Shown here in pieces: positions 1 to 6,389 of a stretch of 6,389 nt of DNA. The stretch covers positions 1 through 6,389 of the forward strand of contig CALKVR010000874.1 in assembly GCA_938004815.1 (NCBI GenBank), in the 5' to 3' direction. The position numbers and the translations under genes were made by a program. The notes beneath the pieces are model-generated. The model had not been told where the DNA came from and ran no database searches. It worked only from the letters and a program-made list of their open reading frames with translations. This DNA is from an uncultured Polyangiaceae bacterium (GTDB lineage Bacteria > Myxococcota_A > Polyangia > Polyangiales > Polyangiaceae). Numbering within the stretch: the stretch's first letter is position 1; each line of letters starts with the position of its first letter.

Positions 1-665
1 ATCGGCATCTGGACGCGTGCGCCGCGCTCGCGCGCCCACGGCGCGCCCGGGATGCTCGCGTTCGGCGGCACCCGCGCGCCCGGAGGCGTGATCTGGAACG
101 GCGCCTCGGGGAGGTGGGCGGCGAGGACGTCGCGCTGCCTGACCACCACCGTCTCGGTCTTGAACTCGTCGACCGAGTCGTCCAGGCCCGCGAGGGCGGC
201 GATGTCGGGCAGCGGCTCGCGCCGCAAGCGCAGGCCGGCCGACCCCGAAGGCGGCCCGTCGGGCGCGGGCGGCGGCTGCGACCGGTGCATCGGCGCCGGC
301 GGCTGAGACGCGGGCCGGTGCGGGGCGTGTGGCGGCGAGCTGATCGGCTGGCTGCGCGGCGACTGGCTGTGCGGTGACTGGCTGTGAGGAGACTGGCTGT
401 GAGGAGACTGGCTGTGAGGAATCTGGCTGTGCGGCGCGGCGCCGAGCATGGCGCGGATCGCGTCGAGCTCGGCCTCGAGGCGCGTCGTCTTGGCCTCGAG
501 GACCTGCGCGAGCTGCTGCGCCATGCCGAGCTTGCGGCGAAGATCTTCGATGGTGTCGTCTTGCGCCGTGATCGCCTCGGCGAGAACGAACGCGACCGCT
601 TTCGGGTCTTGCGGCTGGCCAAGCCGAAGCGCGTTGAGAAGGATCTTCAAGTTCGGCGTGGCCAT
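1..665 (-). CDS. Unrecognised coiled-coil protein with a PHSQS tandem repeat (3' end missing)
   Basis: Reading the minus strand from an ATG at 665-663 gives 221 codons with no stop up to the window edge, so the C-terminus is missing. I do not recognise a family. Residues 1-34 are a short helical region starting MATPNLKILLNALRLGQPQ. Residues about 35-73 are charged with heptad-spaced Leu/Ile/Val (for example DTIEDLRRKLGMAQQLAQVL) and look like a coiled coil. Residues 78-106 are six Pro-His/Arg-Ser-Gln units. Residues 107-145 are Pro-rich and probably disordered, and from about 146 the sequence is mixed and more ordered (DDSVDEFKTETVVVRQRDV). There is no signal peptide or membrane segment, so a cytoplasmic location is likely. 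The layout (oligomerising helix, disordered linker, further domain) suggests a scaffold or regulatory protein, but this is inference. No clear ribosome binding site precedes the ATG; the next in-frame Met is residue 48, inside the coiled coil, so the first ATG is preferred. It is divergent from etfB. Confidence 0.75.
   Translation of the reverse strand, partial: MATPNLKILLNALRLGQPQDPKAVAFVLAEAITAQDDTIEDLRRKLGMAQQLAQVLEAKTTRLEAELDAIRAMLGAAPHSQIPHSQSPHSQSPHSQSPHSQSPRSQPISSPPHAPHRPASQPPAPMHRSQPPPAPDGPPSGSAGLRLRREPLPDIAALAGLDDSVDEFKTETVVVRQRDVLAAHLPEAPFQITPPGARVPPNASIPGAPWARERGARVQMP
346..435. repeat. 15-bp in-frame tandem repeat, six units
   Basis: The plus strand shows a 15-bp unit repeated head to tail. 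Three units, GACTGGCTGTGAGGA at 376-390, 391-405 and 406-420, are identical. The flanking units at 346-360, 361-375 and 421-435 are diverged, mostly at third codon positions. On the minus strand it encodes the Pro-His-Ser-Gln-Ser repeat of the partial protein. The period is a multiple of three, so changes in copy number keep the frame. Confidence 0.9.
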
Positions 666-745
666 GCTCGGAGCAAAGCCTACCTGCGTTTCGGGCCGCG
701 GGTACTGAGCATCGGCGCGGGTCTCGGCCCGCGGGCTCGCTGGCC

Positions 746-774
746 TTGACGCAAAGCGGCGAACTTGGGAAAAG
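746..774 (+). promoter_or_regulatory. Possible sigma-70-type promoter for etfBA
   Basis: TTGACG at 746-751 is a good -35 match. With a 17-bp spacer the -10 position is GAAAAG at 769-774, which is a poor match, so this is tentative. It lies about 50 bp before the etfB start in the 154-bp divergent gap. Confidence 0.25.
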
Positions 775-779
775 CCCGC

Positions 780-800
780 GGCGGCGAATCGTCGGCCGCC
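780..800 (+). other. Potential hairpin in the etfB leader
   Basis: GGCGGC at 780-785 can pair with GCCGCC at 795-800 around a 9-base loop. It ends 7 bases before the etfB ribosome binding site. Such short GC stems arise easily by chance in this composition, and no T-run follows, so it is not a terminator. Confidence 0.2.
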
Positions 801-807
801 TGTTTTC

Positions 808-814
808 GGGAGAG
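808..814 (+). promoter_or_regulatory. Ribosome binding site of etfB
   Basis: The purine run GGGAGAG lies 5 bases before the GTG at 820. It supports the GTG as the start; the protein then begins MKILVALKRV, the usual beginning of EtfB. Confidence 0.7.
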
Positions 815-819
815 TTCTC

Positions 820-1650
<831 letters not shown>

Positions 1651-1656
1651 GGAAAG

Positions 1657-1662
1657 AAAGGG
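1657..1662 (+). promoter_or_regulatory. Ribosome binding site of etfA
   Basis: AAAGGG at 1657-1662 lies 8 bases before the ATG at 1671. A second purine stretch, GAGGAAAG, overlaps the etfB stop, so ribosomes ending etfB are placed close to the etfA start. Confidence 0.65.
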
Positions 1663-1670
1663 TATTCGCC

Positions 1671-2624
1671 ATGGCATCGGTGCTCGTCGTTGCAGAGCTG
1701 GGTGAAGGCAAGGTCAAGAAGACGACCCACTCGGCCATCACTGCCGCACAAAAGATCGGCGGCTCGTTCTCGATCCTCGTCATCGGTGGCGGCGCGGCCG
1801 GCGCGGCCGCCGAGCTCGCGGGCTTCGGCGCCGCGAAGCTGCTCGTCGCCGACGACGCCTCGCTCGCGTCGTTCCTGGCCGAGACCTACGCGCCCACCAT
1901 CGCCGAGGTCGCCAAGAGCGGCGGGTTCACGCACGTCGTGGCGACGGCGAGCTCCTACGGCAAAGACCTCATGCCCCGCGTCGCGGCGCGCCTCGGCGCG
2001 GCGTACGTCGGCGACATCACCGAGGTCGTGAGCGACTCGTCGTATCGCCGGCCCATGTTCGCGGGCAACGCGTTCGGCGTGGCCAAGGTCGAGACCCCGG
2101 TGCAGGTCGTGAGCGCGCGACAGAGCGCGTTCACCCCCGCCGAGCCCTCGGGCGGGCAGTCGCCGAGCGAGACCGTGAAGCTCGCGGCCGGCGGCCAGGC
2201 GGCGTCGCGCGTCGAGTTCGTCGGCGTCGAGACGACCAAGAGCGCGCGACCCGAGCTCACCGAGGCGCGCACCGTCGTCTCGGGCGGTCGCGCCCTGAAA
2301 GAGCGCTTCGAAGAGGTGCTCGCGCCCCTCGCCGACGTGCTCGGGGCCGCCGTCGGCGCCAGCCGCGCGGCGTGCGACGCCGGCTACGCGCCCAGCGATC
2401 TGCAGGTCGGCCAGACGGGCAAGATCGTCGCGCCGCAGCTCTACTTCGCGATCGGCATCTCGGGCGCGATCCAGCACCTCGCCGGGATGAAGGGCTCGAA
2501 GGTCATCGTCGCCATCAACAAGGACGGCGACGCGCCGATCTTCCAGGTCGCCGACTACGGGCTCGTGGCAGACCTGTTCACGGCCGTGCCCGAGCTCGTC
2601 ACCGCGATCAAGGCAGCCAAGTAG
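1671..2624 (+). CDS. etfA: Electron transfer flavoprotein, alpha subunit
   Basis: This is the large ETF subunit, which holds the redox-active FAD in its C-terminal domain. It has 317 residues, the normal family length. The N-terminal domain (1-190) has the Rossmann-like beginning SVLVVAELGEGK and the segment GDITEVV at 114-120. The FAD domain includes VVSGGRALK at 202-210, GASRAACDAGY at 229-239, QVGQTGKIVAPQLY at 245-258, IGISGAIQHLAGMKGSK at 261-277 and FQVADYGLVADLF at 291-303. By spacing and context, Arg232, Thr249 and His269 match human alpha-Arg249, Thr266 and His286, which contact the flavin ring, so the FAD site looks intact. The only visible departure from the C-terminal signature is Phe259 in LYFA, where an aliphatic residue is usual. 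It is co-transcribed with etfB. Its stop is 3 bp from the stop of the convergent minus-strand gene, leaving no room for a terminator. Confidence 0.97.
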   Translation: MASVLVVAELGEGKVKKTTHSAITAAQKIGGSFSILVIGGGAAGAAAELAGFGAAKLLVADDASLASFLAETYAPTIAEVAKSGGFTHVVATASSYGKDLMPRVAARLGAAYVGDITEVVSDSSYRRPMFAGNAFGVAKVETPVQVVSARQSAFTPAEPSGGQSPSETVKLAAGGQAASRVEFVGVETTKSARPELTEARTVVSGGRALKERFEEVLAPLADVLGAAVGASRAACDAGYAPSDLQVGQTGKIVAPQLYFAIGISGAIQHLAGMKGSKVIVAINKDGDAPIFQVADYGLVADLFTAVPELVTAIKAAK

Positions 2625-2627
2625 CGT

Positions 2628-3548
2628 TCACTTCGCGTCCGCGCAGCAGCGGAAGCCGGCCTCGTACCCGTAGTCGCTCTCTTTGTGGAACGTCACGGTG
2701 GGCCGGCACCGCGCGCGGATCGGCCCCCACCACCCGCCCTTCAACCCGCTGCGGTTGGGGGGCTTTTCGTGGGGGATCTCGACCCACTCGTTGGCGTTCC
2801 CGTTGAGATCGTAGACGCCGGACCACGCGACGCAGGTGGTGCGGTCGCCGATCTTTTCGCGTTGATCGAGCCGGGCGAGCTCGGCCTTGCACCAATCGTC
2901 GCGCAGACAATCGTCGTACTCGAGCATCTGCTTGGAGTGGTCGGGGTACCGGTACGCCTTGTCGAAGTTGCAGACGTTCTTGTCGCGGACGAAGCCGTAG
3001 AGGTACGGCTTCATGTCGGGCCCCTCGCACGCGAAGTTGAACTCGTCTTCGGTGCAGAGCCGCTTGCCCGCCTCTTCGCAGAGCCGCTTCGCGTTCTTCC
3101 ACGACGTGAGGACGCGCGGGAGCTCACCGACCTGGTTCGGGTACTCGTAGCGGTCCATGCAGAACGAGACCGTCTTTCGCTTCTTGGAGACACAGCGTGA
3201 TGGGTCGCGGTACCGCAGGCACCGCTCGGAGACGCGGCGCTTTCCTTTGTCCTCTTCGTACTCGTTGTGGTGCTCGACGCAGTCCTGCATGACGGCCGGG
3301 CAGTAGTCGCCCTCGACGCGGACCATGCCGGCCTGGCAGCCGTCGGTGCGCCCGGGGAGGTCGACTGGCGCCGCCGACGCCGACGGGGCGGCCGACGCCG
3401 ATGCCGAGGTGGCCGCCGACGCCACGCTCGCCGTCGCCGTCGGCACCCCGGTGTCGGCCGGGGCGCCGCTATCTCCACCGGCCGAGCGCGGCGCGTCGTT
3501 GCAACCGAGGCAAGCCGCCACGACGAGGACTGAGCGCGTCACCCTCAC
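2628..3548 (-). CDS. SUMF1 / formylglycine-generating-enzyme-like lipoprotein, probably non-catalytic
   Basis: The protein has 306 residues if it starts at the GTG at 3548. Residues 1-12 are a short signal peptide (MRVTRSVLVVAA) with a possible lipobox VAAC ending at Cys13, so it is probably an exported lipoprotein. Residues about 17-62 are an Ala/Ser/Thr/Pro linker. From 71 to the end it resembles FGE-sulfatase domains: MVRVEGDYCP at 75-84, FCMDRYEYPN at 129-138, SWKNAKRLCEEAGKRLCTEDEF at 149-170 (variants of the AxxyCxxxGkRLPTEaEwE region), YDLNGNANEWVE at 246-257, GLKGGWWG at 268-275 and GFRCC at 298-302. After GG, true FGE has two catalytic cysteines; here the stretch reads WWGPIRARC, with a single Cys281 at what looks like a structural position, so enzyme activity is doubtful. 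The domain has 16 cysteines, fitting a disulfide-rich exported protein. An ATG at 3593 or GTG at 3542 are other starts; none has a clear ribosome binding site. A ligand-binding or surface role is possible. Confidence 0.85.
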   Translation of the reverse strand: MRVTRSVLVVAACLGCNDAPRSAGGDSGAPADTGVPTATASVASAATSASASAAPSASAAPVDLPGRTDGCQAGMVRVEGDYCPAVMQDCVEHHNEYEEDKGKRRVSERCLRYRDPSRCVSKKRKTVSFCMDRYEYPNQVGELPRVLTSWKNAKRLCEEAGKRLCTEDEFNFACEGPDMKPYLYGFVRDKNVCNFDKAYRYPDHSKQMLEYDDCLRDDWCKAELARLDQREKIGDRTTCVAWSGVYDLNGNANEWVEIPHEKPPNRSGLKGGWWGPIRARCRPTVTFHKESDYGYEAGFRCCADAK

Positions 3549-3619
3549 GGTTTGCGATCTGTCACGACCGCGAGAGCCTGAGCAAGAAAGCATCGGGCGC
3601 TCGACCCGCGGGGGCGTTT

Positions 3620-3633
3620 GCAGGCTAACCTGC
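3620..3633. other. Small inverted repeat before the PLD gene
   Basis: GCAGG at 3620-3624 and CCTGC at 3629-3633 form a perfect 5-bp inverted repeat around CTAA. It ends 8 bases before the ATG at 3642, in the 93-bp gap shared by two divergent genes. It could be a regulator half-site pair or a leader hairpin, but it is short enough to be chance. Confidence 0.2.
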
Positions 3634-3641
3634 CCCGCGTG

Positions 3642-4967
3642 ATGGCGGATGACGCCAGCCGCATCGGCACCGGCGCCTGGCGCACCCTGTTCCAGCAGCG
3701 GCTCCACGCGCAGGCTCGGCTGGCCCGGCTGGGCCACTGGCGCAGCGTGATGCCGCGACCCCCGCGCTTCGTCGACGGCAACCAGGCCTACTACCTGCAC
3801 GACGGGCGCATCCAGCTCAAGTGGATGCTCGCCGCCATCGACCGGGCAATGCGGCGGGTCGATCTCGAGATGTACATCTTCGCGCCGGACGAAGCGGGGA
3901 CGCTCGTCCGTGACGCGCTCGTGCGCGCGGCCCAGCGCGGCGTCTACGTGCGCCTGCTCTACGACTCGGTCGGGTCCGACGCGGCCGGGCCCGACTTCTT
4001 CAAGCCGATCACGGACGCAGGGGGCCACGTGGTCGAGTTCAACCCGCTCGCGCCGTGGCGGCTTCGCATGACGCGCGTGGGCACGACCCAGGCGTGGCAG
4101 CCGTCGTTCCGCGATCACCGCAAGCTGCTCGTCTGCGACGCTCCGCTGGCGTGGGCGCGGCGCGCCTACGCGCCCGGCGAGGACCCGGCCCCCGCCTCCG
4201 AGTGCCTGGACGAGAACCGATGCACGGTCGCCATCACCGGCGGCCGGAACATCGGCGACGAGTACATGACCCGCGAGCTGGGCAGTGGGCAGTGGCGCGA
4301 TTGCGGTATCGTCATGTTCGGCCCGGTGGCCTGCGACCTCGCCGAGATGTTCGACGCGATGTGGTTCCACGCCGACGGCCCCGACGCGCCGGCCCCGCGG
4401 CTCGAGGCGCCCCCCGCCGGCGATCTGTCGATCCTGGCCATCAGCAGCCAGCCAGGGTTCATCAACCTGCTGCAGTGGTCGCTGGTGCGCCTCACCCAGC
4501 AAGTGAAGAACGAGCTCCGGTTCAGCTGCGCGTACTTCATCCCCACCGTCCGGTGGCGCCGCGCCCTCGCGCAGGTCGCCCACCGCACCGGCCGGTGCGC
4601 GCTCCTCGTCCCGATGGAGAGCGACGTGCCGATCGTGGACGCGGCCAGCCGCCACCTCTGGGGCCGCCTGCTCAAAGCGGGGGTCGCGATCTACCGATAC
4701 GCCGAAGAGGTCTTGCACGAAAAGACGTACATCTACGACGGTACCGTCACCGTGATCGGGTCGACGAACATCGACCCGCGGAGCTTTCGGTACAACTACG
4801 AGCTCTCGGTCGTCGTGGTGGGGGCGTCGTTCGCGGGCCCGGTGATCGATTGGTACGAGGCCGATCTCGCGCGGAGCGAGCGATACACGCTGGACACATG
4901 GCGAGCGCGGCCCTTGTGGCAGAAGGTAACCGACTGGTTCTGGTCGCTCTGGCGGAGCCGTCTCTGA
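3642..4967 (+). CDS. Phospholipase D-like enzyme, probable ClsB-type cardiolipin synthase
   Basis: The product has 441 residues and the two HKD motifs of the PLD superfamily. HKD1 is HRKLLVCD (His159, Lys161, Asp166) and HKD2 is HEKTYIYD (His359, Lys361, Asp366). Each is followed by its Gly/Asn strand: ITGGRNIGDEY at 198-208 and VIGSTNIDPRSF at 371-382. The segment VDLEMYIFAPDEAGTLVRDA at 73-92 is typical of bacterial cardiolipin synthases, which join phosphatidyl groups into cardiolipin at the inner membrane. There is no N-terminal transmembrane pair as in ClsA, so it is closer to the ClsB form. A Trp-rich amphipathic end (WQKVTDWFWSLW, 426-437) may attach it to the membrane. Between HKD1 and GGRN lie about 28 extra residues (167-195), including two cysteines. 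Both active-site halves look intact. The start is uncertain: GTG at 3639 and TTG at 3618 are in frame and no clear ribosome binding site decides. PLD-family nuclease or phospholipase activity is a less likely alternative. Confidence 0.88.
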   Translation: MADDASRIGTGAWRTLFQQRLHAQARLARLGHWRSVMPRPPRFVDGNQAYYLHDGRIQLKWMLAAIDRAMRRVDLEMYIFAPDEAGTLVRDALVRAAQRGVYVRLLYDSVGSDAAGPDFFKPITDAGGHVVEFNPLAPWRLRMTRVGTTQAWQPSFRDHRKLLVCDAPLAWARRAYAPGEDPAPASECLDENRCTVAITGGRNIGDEYMTRELGSGQWRDCGIVMFGPVACDLAEMFDAMWFHADGPDAPAPRLEAPPAGDLSILAISSQPGFINLLQWSLVRLTQQVKNELRFSCAYFIPTVRWRRALAQVAHRTGRCALLVPMESDVPIVDAASRHLWGRLLKAGVAIYRYAEEVLHEKTYIYDGTVTVIGSTNIDPRSFRYNYELSVVVVGASFAGPVIDWYEADLARSERYTLDTWRARPLWQKVTDWFWSLWRSRL

Positions 4968-4995
4968 CGAGCGCGGCCTCGAGCGCGCGGCCAAA

Positions 4996-5016
4996 GTAAC
5001 CGTACGAGTTACCGTT
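4996..5016. promoter_or_regulatory. Repeated ACCGT half-sites
   Basis: GTAACCGTA at 4996-5004 is repeated as GTTACCGTT at 5008-5016, a period of 12 bp. The same stretch holds a 5-bp inverted repeat, GTAAC at 4996-5000 and GTTAC at 5008-5012. The second copy runs into the left arm of the palindrome at 5012-5037, so the ACCGT core appears several times before the efflux operon, as expected of a multi-site operator. Confidence 0.4.
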
Positions 5017-5037
5017 ATTGAGCATGCGTATTAACGG
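5012..5037. promoter_or_regulatory. 26-bp palindrome, candidate operator of the RND efflux operon
   Basis: The left half CCGTTATTGAGCA and the right half TGCGTATTAACGG match as reverse complements at 10 of 13 positions, including an unbroken six-base outer arm and the central GCATGC. It sits 49 bp before the start of the adaptor gene, in an AT-richer island of an otherwise very GC-rich window. Size, symmetry and position fit an operator for a TetR-type dimer; such repressors commonly control RND efflux operons. The regulator itself is not in the window. Confidence 0.55.
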
Positions 5038-5045
5038 ACGGCCCT

Positions 5046-5074
5046 TTGACCGAGTCGATCTCGTGCCTTAGAGA
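5046..5074 (+). promoter_or_regulatory. Weak promoter candidate before the adaptor gene
   Basis: TTGACC at 5046-5051 is a good -35 match. A 17-bp spacer leads to TAGAGA at 5069-5074, a poor -10. Transcription from here would begin only a few bases before the ATG at 5087 and would cut through the ribosome binding site, so the true promoter may instead overlap the palindrome upstream. Confidence 0.15.
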
Positions 5075-5077
5075 GAG
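5071..5077 (+). promoter_or_regulatory. Ribosome binding site of the adaptor gene
   Basis: The purine run GAGAGAG at 5071-5077 is 9 bases before the ATG at 5087 and supports this start, which also gives a proper signal peptide. Confidence 0.55.
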
Positions 5078-5086
5078 CCAAACCGC

Positions 5087-6307
5087 ATGTTGCGACGTCG
5101 GCGAGCTCCATCGTTCTTCCTCGGTCTGGCCCTGGTCGCCCTCTCGGCCGGCGCCGCCGGGTGCAAGCCGAGCGGCGAGTCCGCCGGGGCCGTCGCCGAG
5201 AAAAAGCAGGGCGCCGCGGCGCCGGTCAAGGTGACGGTGGCCAAGGTCACGAGCTCGACTCTCCAGCCTCGGCTCGAGGTGACGGGCACGCTCGACCCCG
5301 ACGAGAAGAGCGAGCTCGCGGCCCAGACGTCGGGCAGCGTGCTCAGCGTCAACATCGACCTCGGCACCCGCGTAAAAAGGGGCGACGTGCTGGTCGAGCT
5401 CGACGGGCGTGAGGCGTCGCTCCGCCTCGACGCCGCCAACGCGACCGCGAGCTCGCAGCGCGCGCGGCTAGGGCTCAAGGGCAGCGAGAAGTTCGACGCC
5501 GACGCGGTGCCCGACGTGAAAGCAGCCAAAGACGCGGCCGACCTCGCCAAGACCGAGCACGAGCGGGCCAAGGCGCTGTACGAGTCGGGCGCCATCAGCA
5601 AGAGCCAGCTCGATCAGGCCAAGACTGCCGACGACCGCGCGGCCGCGAACTACGAGACGATGCGCAACACCGTGCAGCAGTCGTGGTCGGGCCTGCTCGC
5701 GTCGCAGTCGCAGGCCGGCCTGAGCGCCAAGTCGCTCGACGACACGAAGATCCGCGCGCCGTTCGACGGCTCGATCGTCGAGAAGCGGGTCGCGCCGGGC
5801 GAGTTCGCCTCCACCGGCCGCGTCGTGGCGGTGATCCTCCGCGACGACCCTCTGCGGCTCAGGTTCGAGGTGCCCGAGGCCGACGCGGGCTCGGTCGCCA
5901 TCGGCAGCGCGGTCGAGCTGACGGTCGCCGCGTTCGGCGATCGGGTCTTCAACGGCAAGGTCAAGAACGTGGGCGCGAGCGTGAAGACGCAGACACGTAC
6001 CTTACCGGTCGAGGCCGAGGTCCCGAACGCCGATCACCTGCTTCGGCCTGGCTTCTTCGCGCGCGCGAGCGTCGAGATGGCAGGCGAGCCGCGGCGCGTC
6101 CTCTTGGTCCCCCACGCCGCCGTCGTACCCGCCGGGACGGGCTACCGGGTCTTCGTCCGCGAGGGCGAGCGCGTCACCGAGCGCCTCGTCACCCCGGGGC
6201 GGCGCCAGGGCGATCTCGTCGAGGTGTCCGGCAAGGTCGCCGACGGCGACGAGGTCGCGGTCGAGGGCGCGGCACAGCTCTCGGACGGTGCGGCCATCCA
6301 ACTTTGA
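5087..6307 (+). CDS. RND efflux periplasmic adaptor (membrane fusion protein), lipoprotein
   Basis: This is the adaptor that joins an inner-membrane RND pump to an outer-membrane TolC-type channel. It has 406 residues. The N-terminus MLRRRRAPSFFLGLALVALS is a signal sequence with a lipobox-like AAGC ending at Cys26, so it is probably lipid-anchored like AcrA. Residues about 62-112 form the first lipoyl half (LAAQTSGSVLSVNIDLGTRV at 77-96) and 213-240 the second (DTKIRAPFDGSIVEKRVAPG at 219-238). Between them, 113-212 is an Ala-rich alpha-helical hairpin. Its tip has Arg160, Leu164 and Ser171 in RAKALYESGAIS, matching the spacing of the RLS motif of AcrA (Arg128, Leu132, Ser139), which docks to TolC. 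Residues 255-330 are the beta-barrel (LRPGFFARASVEM at 319-331) and 335-406 the membrane-proximal domain. The RND pump gene follows after 24 bp. Substrate cannot be read from the adaptor. Confidence 0.93.
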   Translation: MLRRRRAPSFFLGLALVALSAGAAGCKPSGESAGAVAEKKQGAAAPVKVTVAKVTSSTLQPRLEVTGTLDPDEKSELAAQTSGSVLSVNIDLGTRVKRGDVLVELDGREASLRLDAANATASSQRARLGLKGSEKFDADAVPDVKAAKDAADLAKTEHERAKALYESGAISKSQLDQAKTADDRAAANYETMRNTVQQSWSGLLASQSQAGLSAKSLDDTKIRAPFDGSIVEKRVAPGEFASTGRVVAVILRDDPLRLRFEVPEADAGSVAIGSAVELTVAAFGDRVFNGKVKNVGASVKTQTRTLPVEAEVPNADHLLRPGFFARASVEMAGEPRRVLLVPHAAVVPAGTGYRVFVREGERVTERLVTPGRRQGDLVEVSGKVADGDEVAVEGAAQLSDGAAIQL

Positions 6308-6331
6308 GCCCCAGTTCGCTGAGACTCCGTC

Positions 6332-6389
6332 ATGCAATGGCTCGCCGCGATATGCGTCCGTAGACCCGTCTTCGCCACCGTCATCGTCC
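6332..6389 (+). CDS. RND efflux transporter, N-terminal fragment (cut by the window edge)
   Basis: An ATG at 6332 opens a frame of 19 codons that runs off the window: MQWLAAICVRRPVFATVIV. The pattern of a short helix, then Arg-Arg-Pro-Val-Phe-Ala-Thr-Val-Ile, is the characteristic beginning of RND inner-membrane pumps of the HAE1 (hydrophobe/amphiphile efflux) type, leading into the first transmembrane helix. The start is 24 bp after the adaptor stop, so the two are almost certainly one operon. The ribosome binding site is weak (GAGA at 6321-6324). The other family members would extend to about 1,000-1,050 residues; nothing beyond the first helix can be judged here. Confidence 0.85.
   Translation, partial: MQWLAAICVRRPVFATVIV

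Noticed and set aside
346..435. The 15-bp repeats as a CRISPR array or operator iterons
   Set aside because: The units are contiguous with no spacers, in frame, and encode a peptide repeat; this is a coding tandem repeat.
52..749. Several plus-strand open frames in the first 750 bases
   Set aside because: They are low-complexity, Arg-rich and lack ribosome binding sites. The minus-strand frame 665 to 1 is open throughout and gives a protein with plausible domain order.
3642..4967. PLD-family nuclease of a defence system
   Set aside because: Two HKD motifs in one chain, the LEMYIF segment and a membrane-seeking C-terminus fit cardiolipin synthase better, and no helicase, methylase or other defence gene is nearby.
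3549..4994. Long open minus-strand frame continuing upstream of the lipoprotein, antisense to the PLD gene (788 codons in total)
   Set aside because: The plus strand here encodes an enzyme with both HKD motifs intact. The antisense frame is Arg/Val/Asp/His-rich with no recognisable domain, as expected of the mirror of GC-rich codons. The lipoprotein signal peptide marks the real start near 3548.
4968..4995. Terminator after the PLD gene
   Set aside because: The stretch has repeated GCGCGGCC motifs that can pair, but no T-run follows and the stem is not distinct from the surrounding GC-rich sequence.

Overview
The window is high-GC DNA (about two thirds G+C by eye), tightly packed, with a GTG start at etfB, a likely GTG start at the lipoprotein gene and a strong GC bias at third codon positions. 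Together with the style of one gene (a secreted, cysteine-rich SUMF1-type lipoprotein behind an Ala/Ser/Pro linker), this suggests a Gram-negative of the Myxococcota (Polyangia-like). That placement is an inference, not something a marker gene proves.

Layout, left to right. (1) Positions 1-665, minus strand: the N-terminal 221 codons of an unrecognised protein, cut by the window edge, with a coiled-coil segment and a tandem Pro-His-Ser-Gln-Ser repeat. (2) A 154-bp divergent gap, then etfB-etfA on the plus strand (820-2624). These are the two subunits of a classical electron transfer flavoprotein, 20 bp apart and surely co-transcribed. (3) Convergent with etfA, its stop codon only 3 bp away, a minus-strand lipoprotein with a formylglycine-generating-enzyme-like (SUMF1) fold that seems to lack the catalytic cysteines. 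(4) Divergent from it across about 93 bp, a plus-strand phospholipase D / cardiolipin-synthase-like enzyme with two intact HKD motifs (3642-4967). (5) A 119-bp gap holding a near-perfect 26-bp palindrome and related half-sites. (6) The start of an RND efflux operon: a periplasmic adaptor lipoprotein (5087-6307) and, 24 bp later, the first 19 codons of the RND inner-membrane transporter, cut by the right edge.

Functionally, the ETF carries electrons from flavin dehydrogenases towards the quinone pool. The PLD-like enzyme probably makes or remodels cardiolipin. The adaptor and RND pump would work with a TolC-type outer-membrane channel; the adaptor carries the Arg-Leu-Ser tip motif known from AcrA. 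Nothing links these units into one dedicated pathway, and I see no defence system, mobile element, CRISPR array or RNA gene. The most useful second-look items are the palindromic operator candidate before the efflux operon, the extra segment in EtfB just before its partner-recognition loop, the pseudo-catalytic SUMF1 lipoprotein, and the repeat-bearing partial gene at the left edge.
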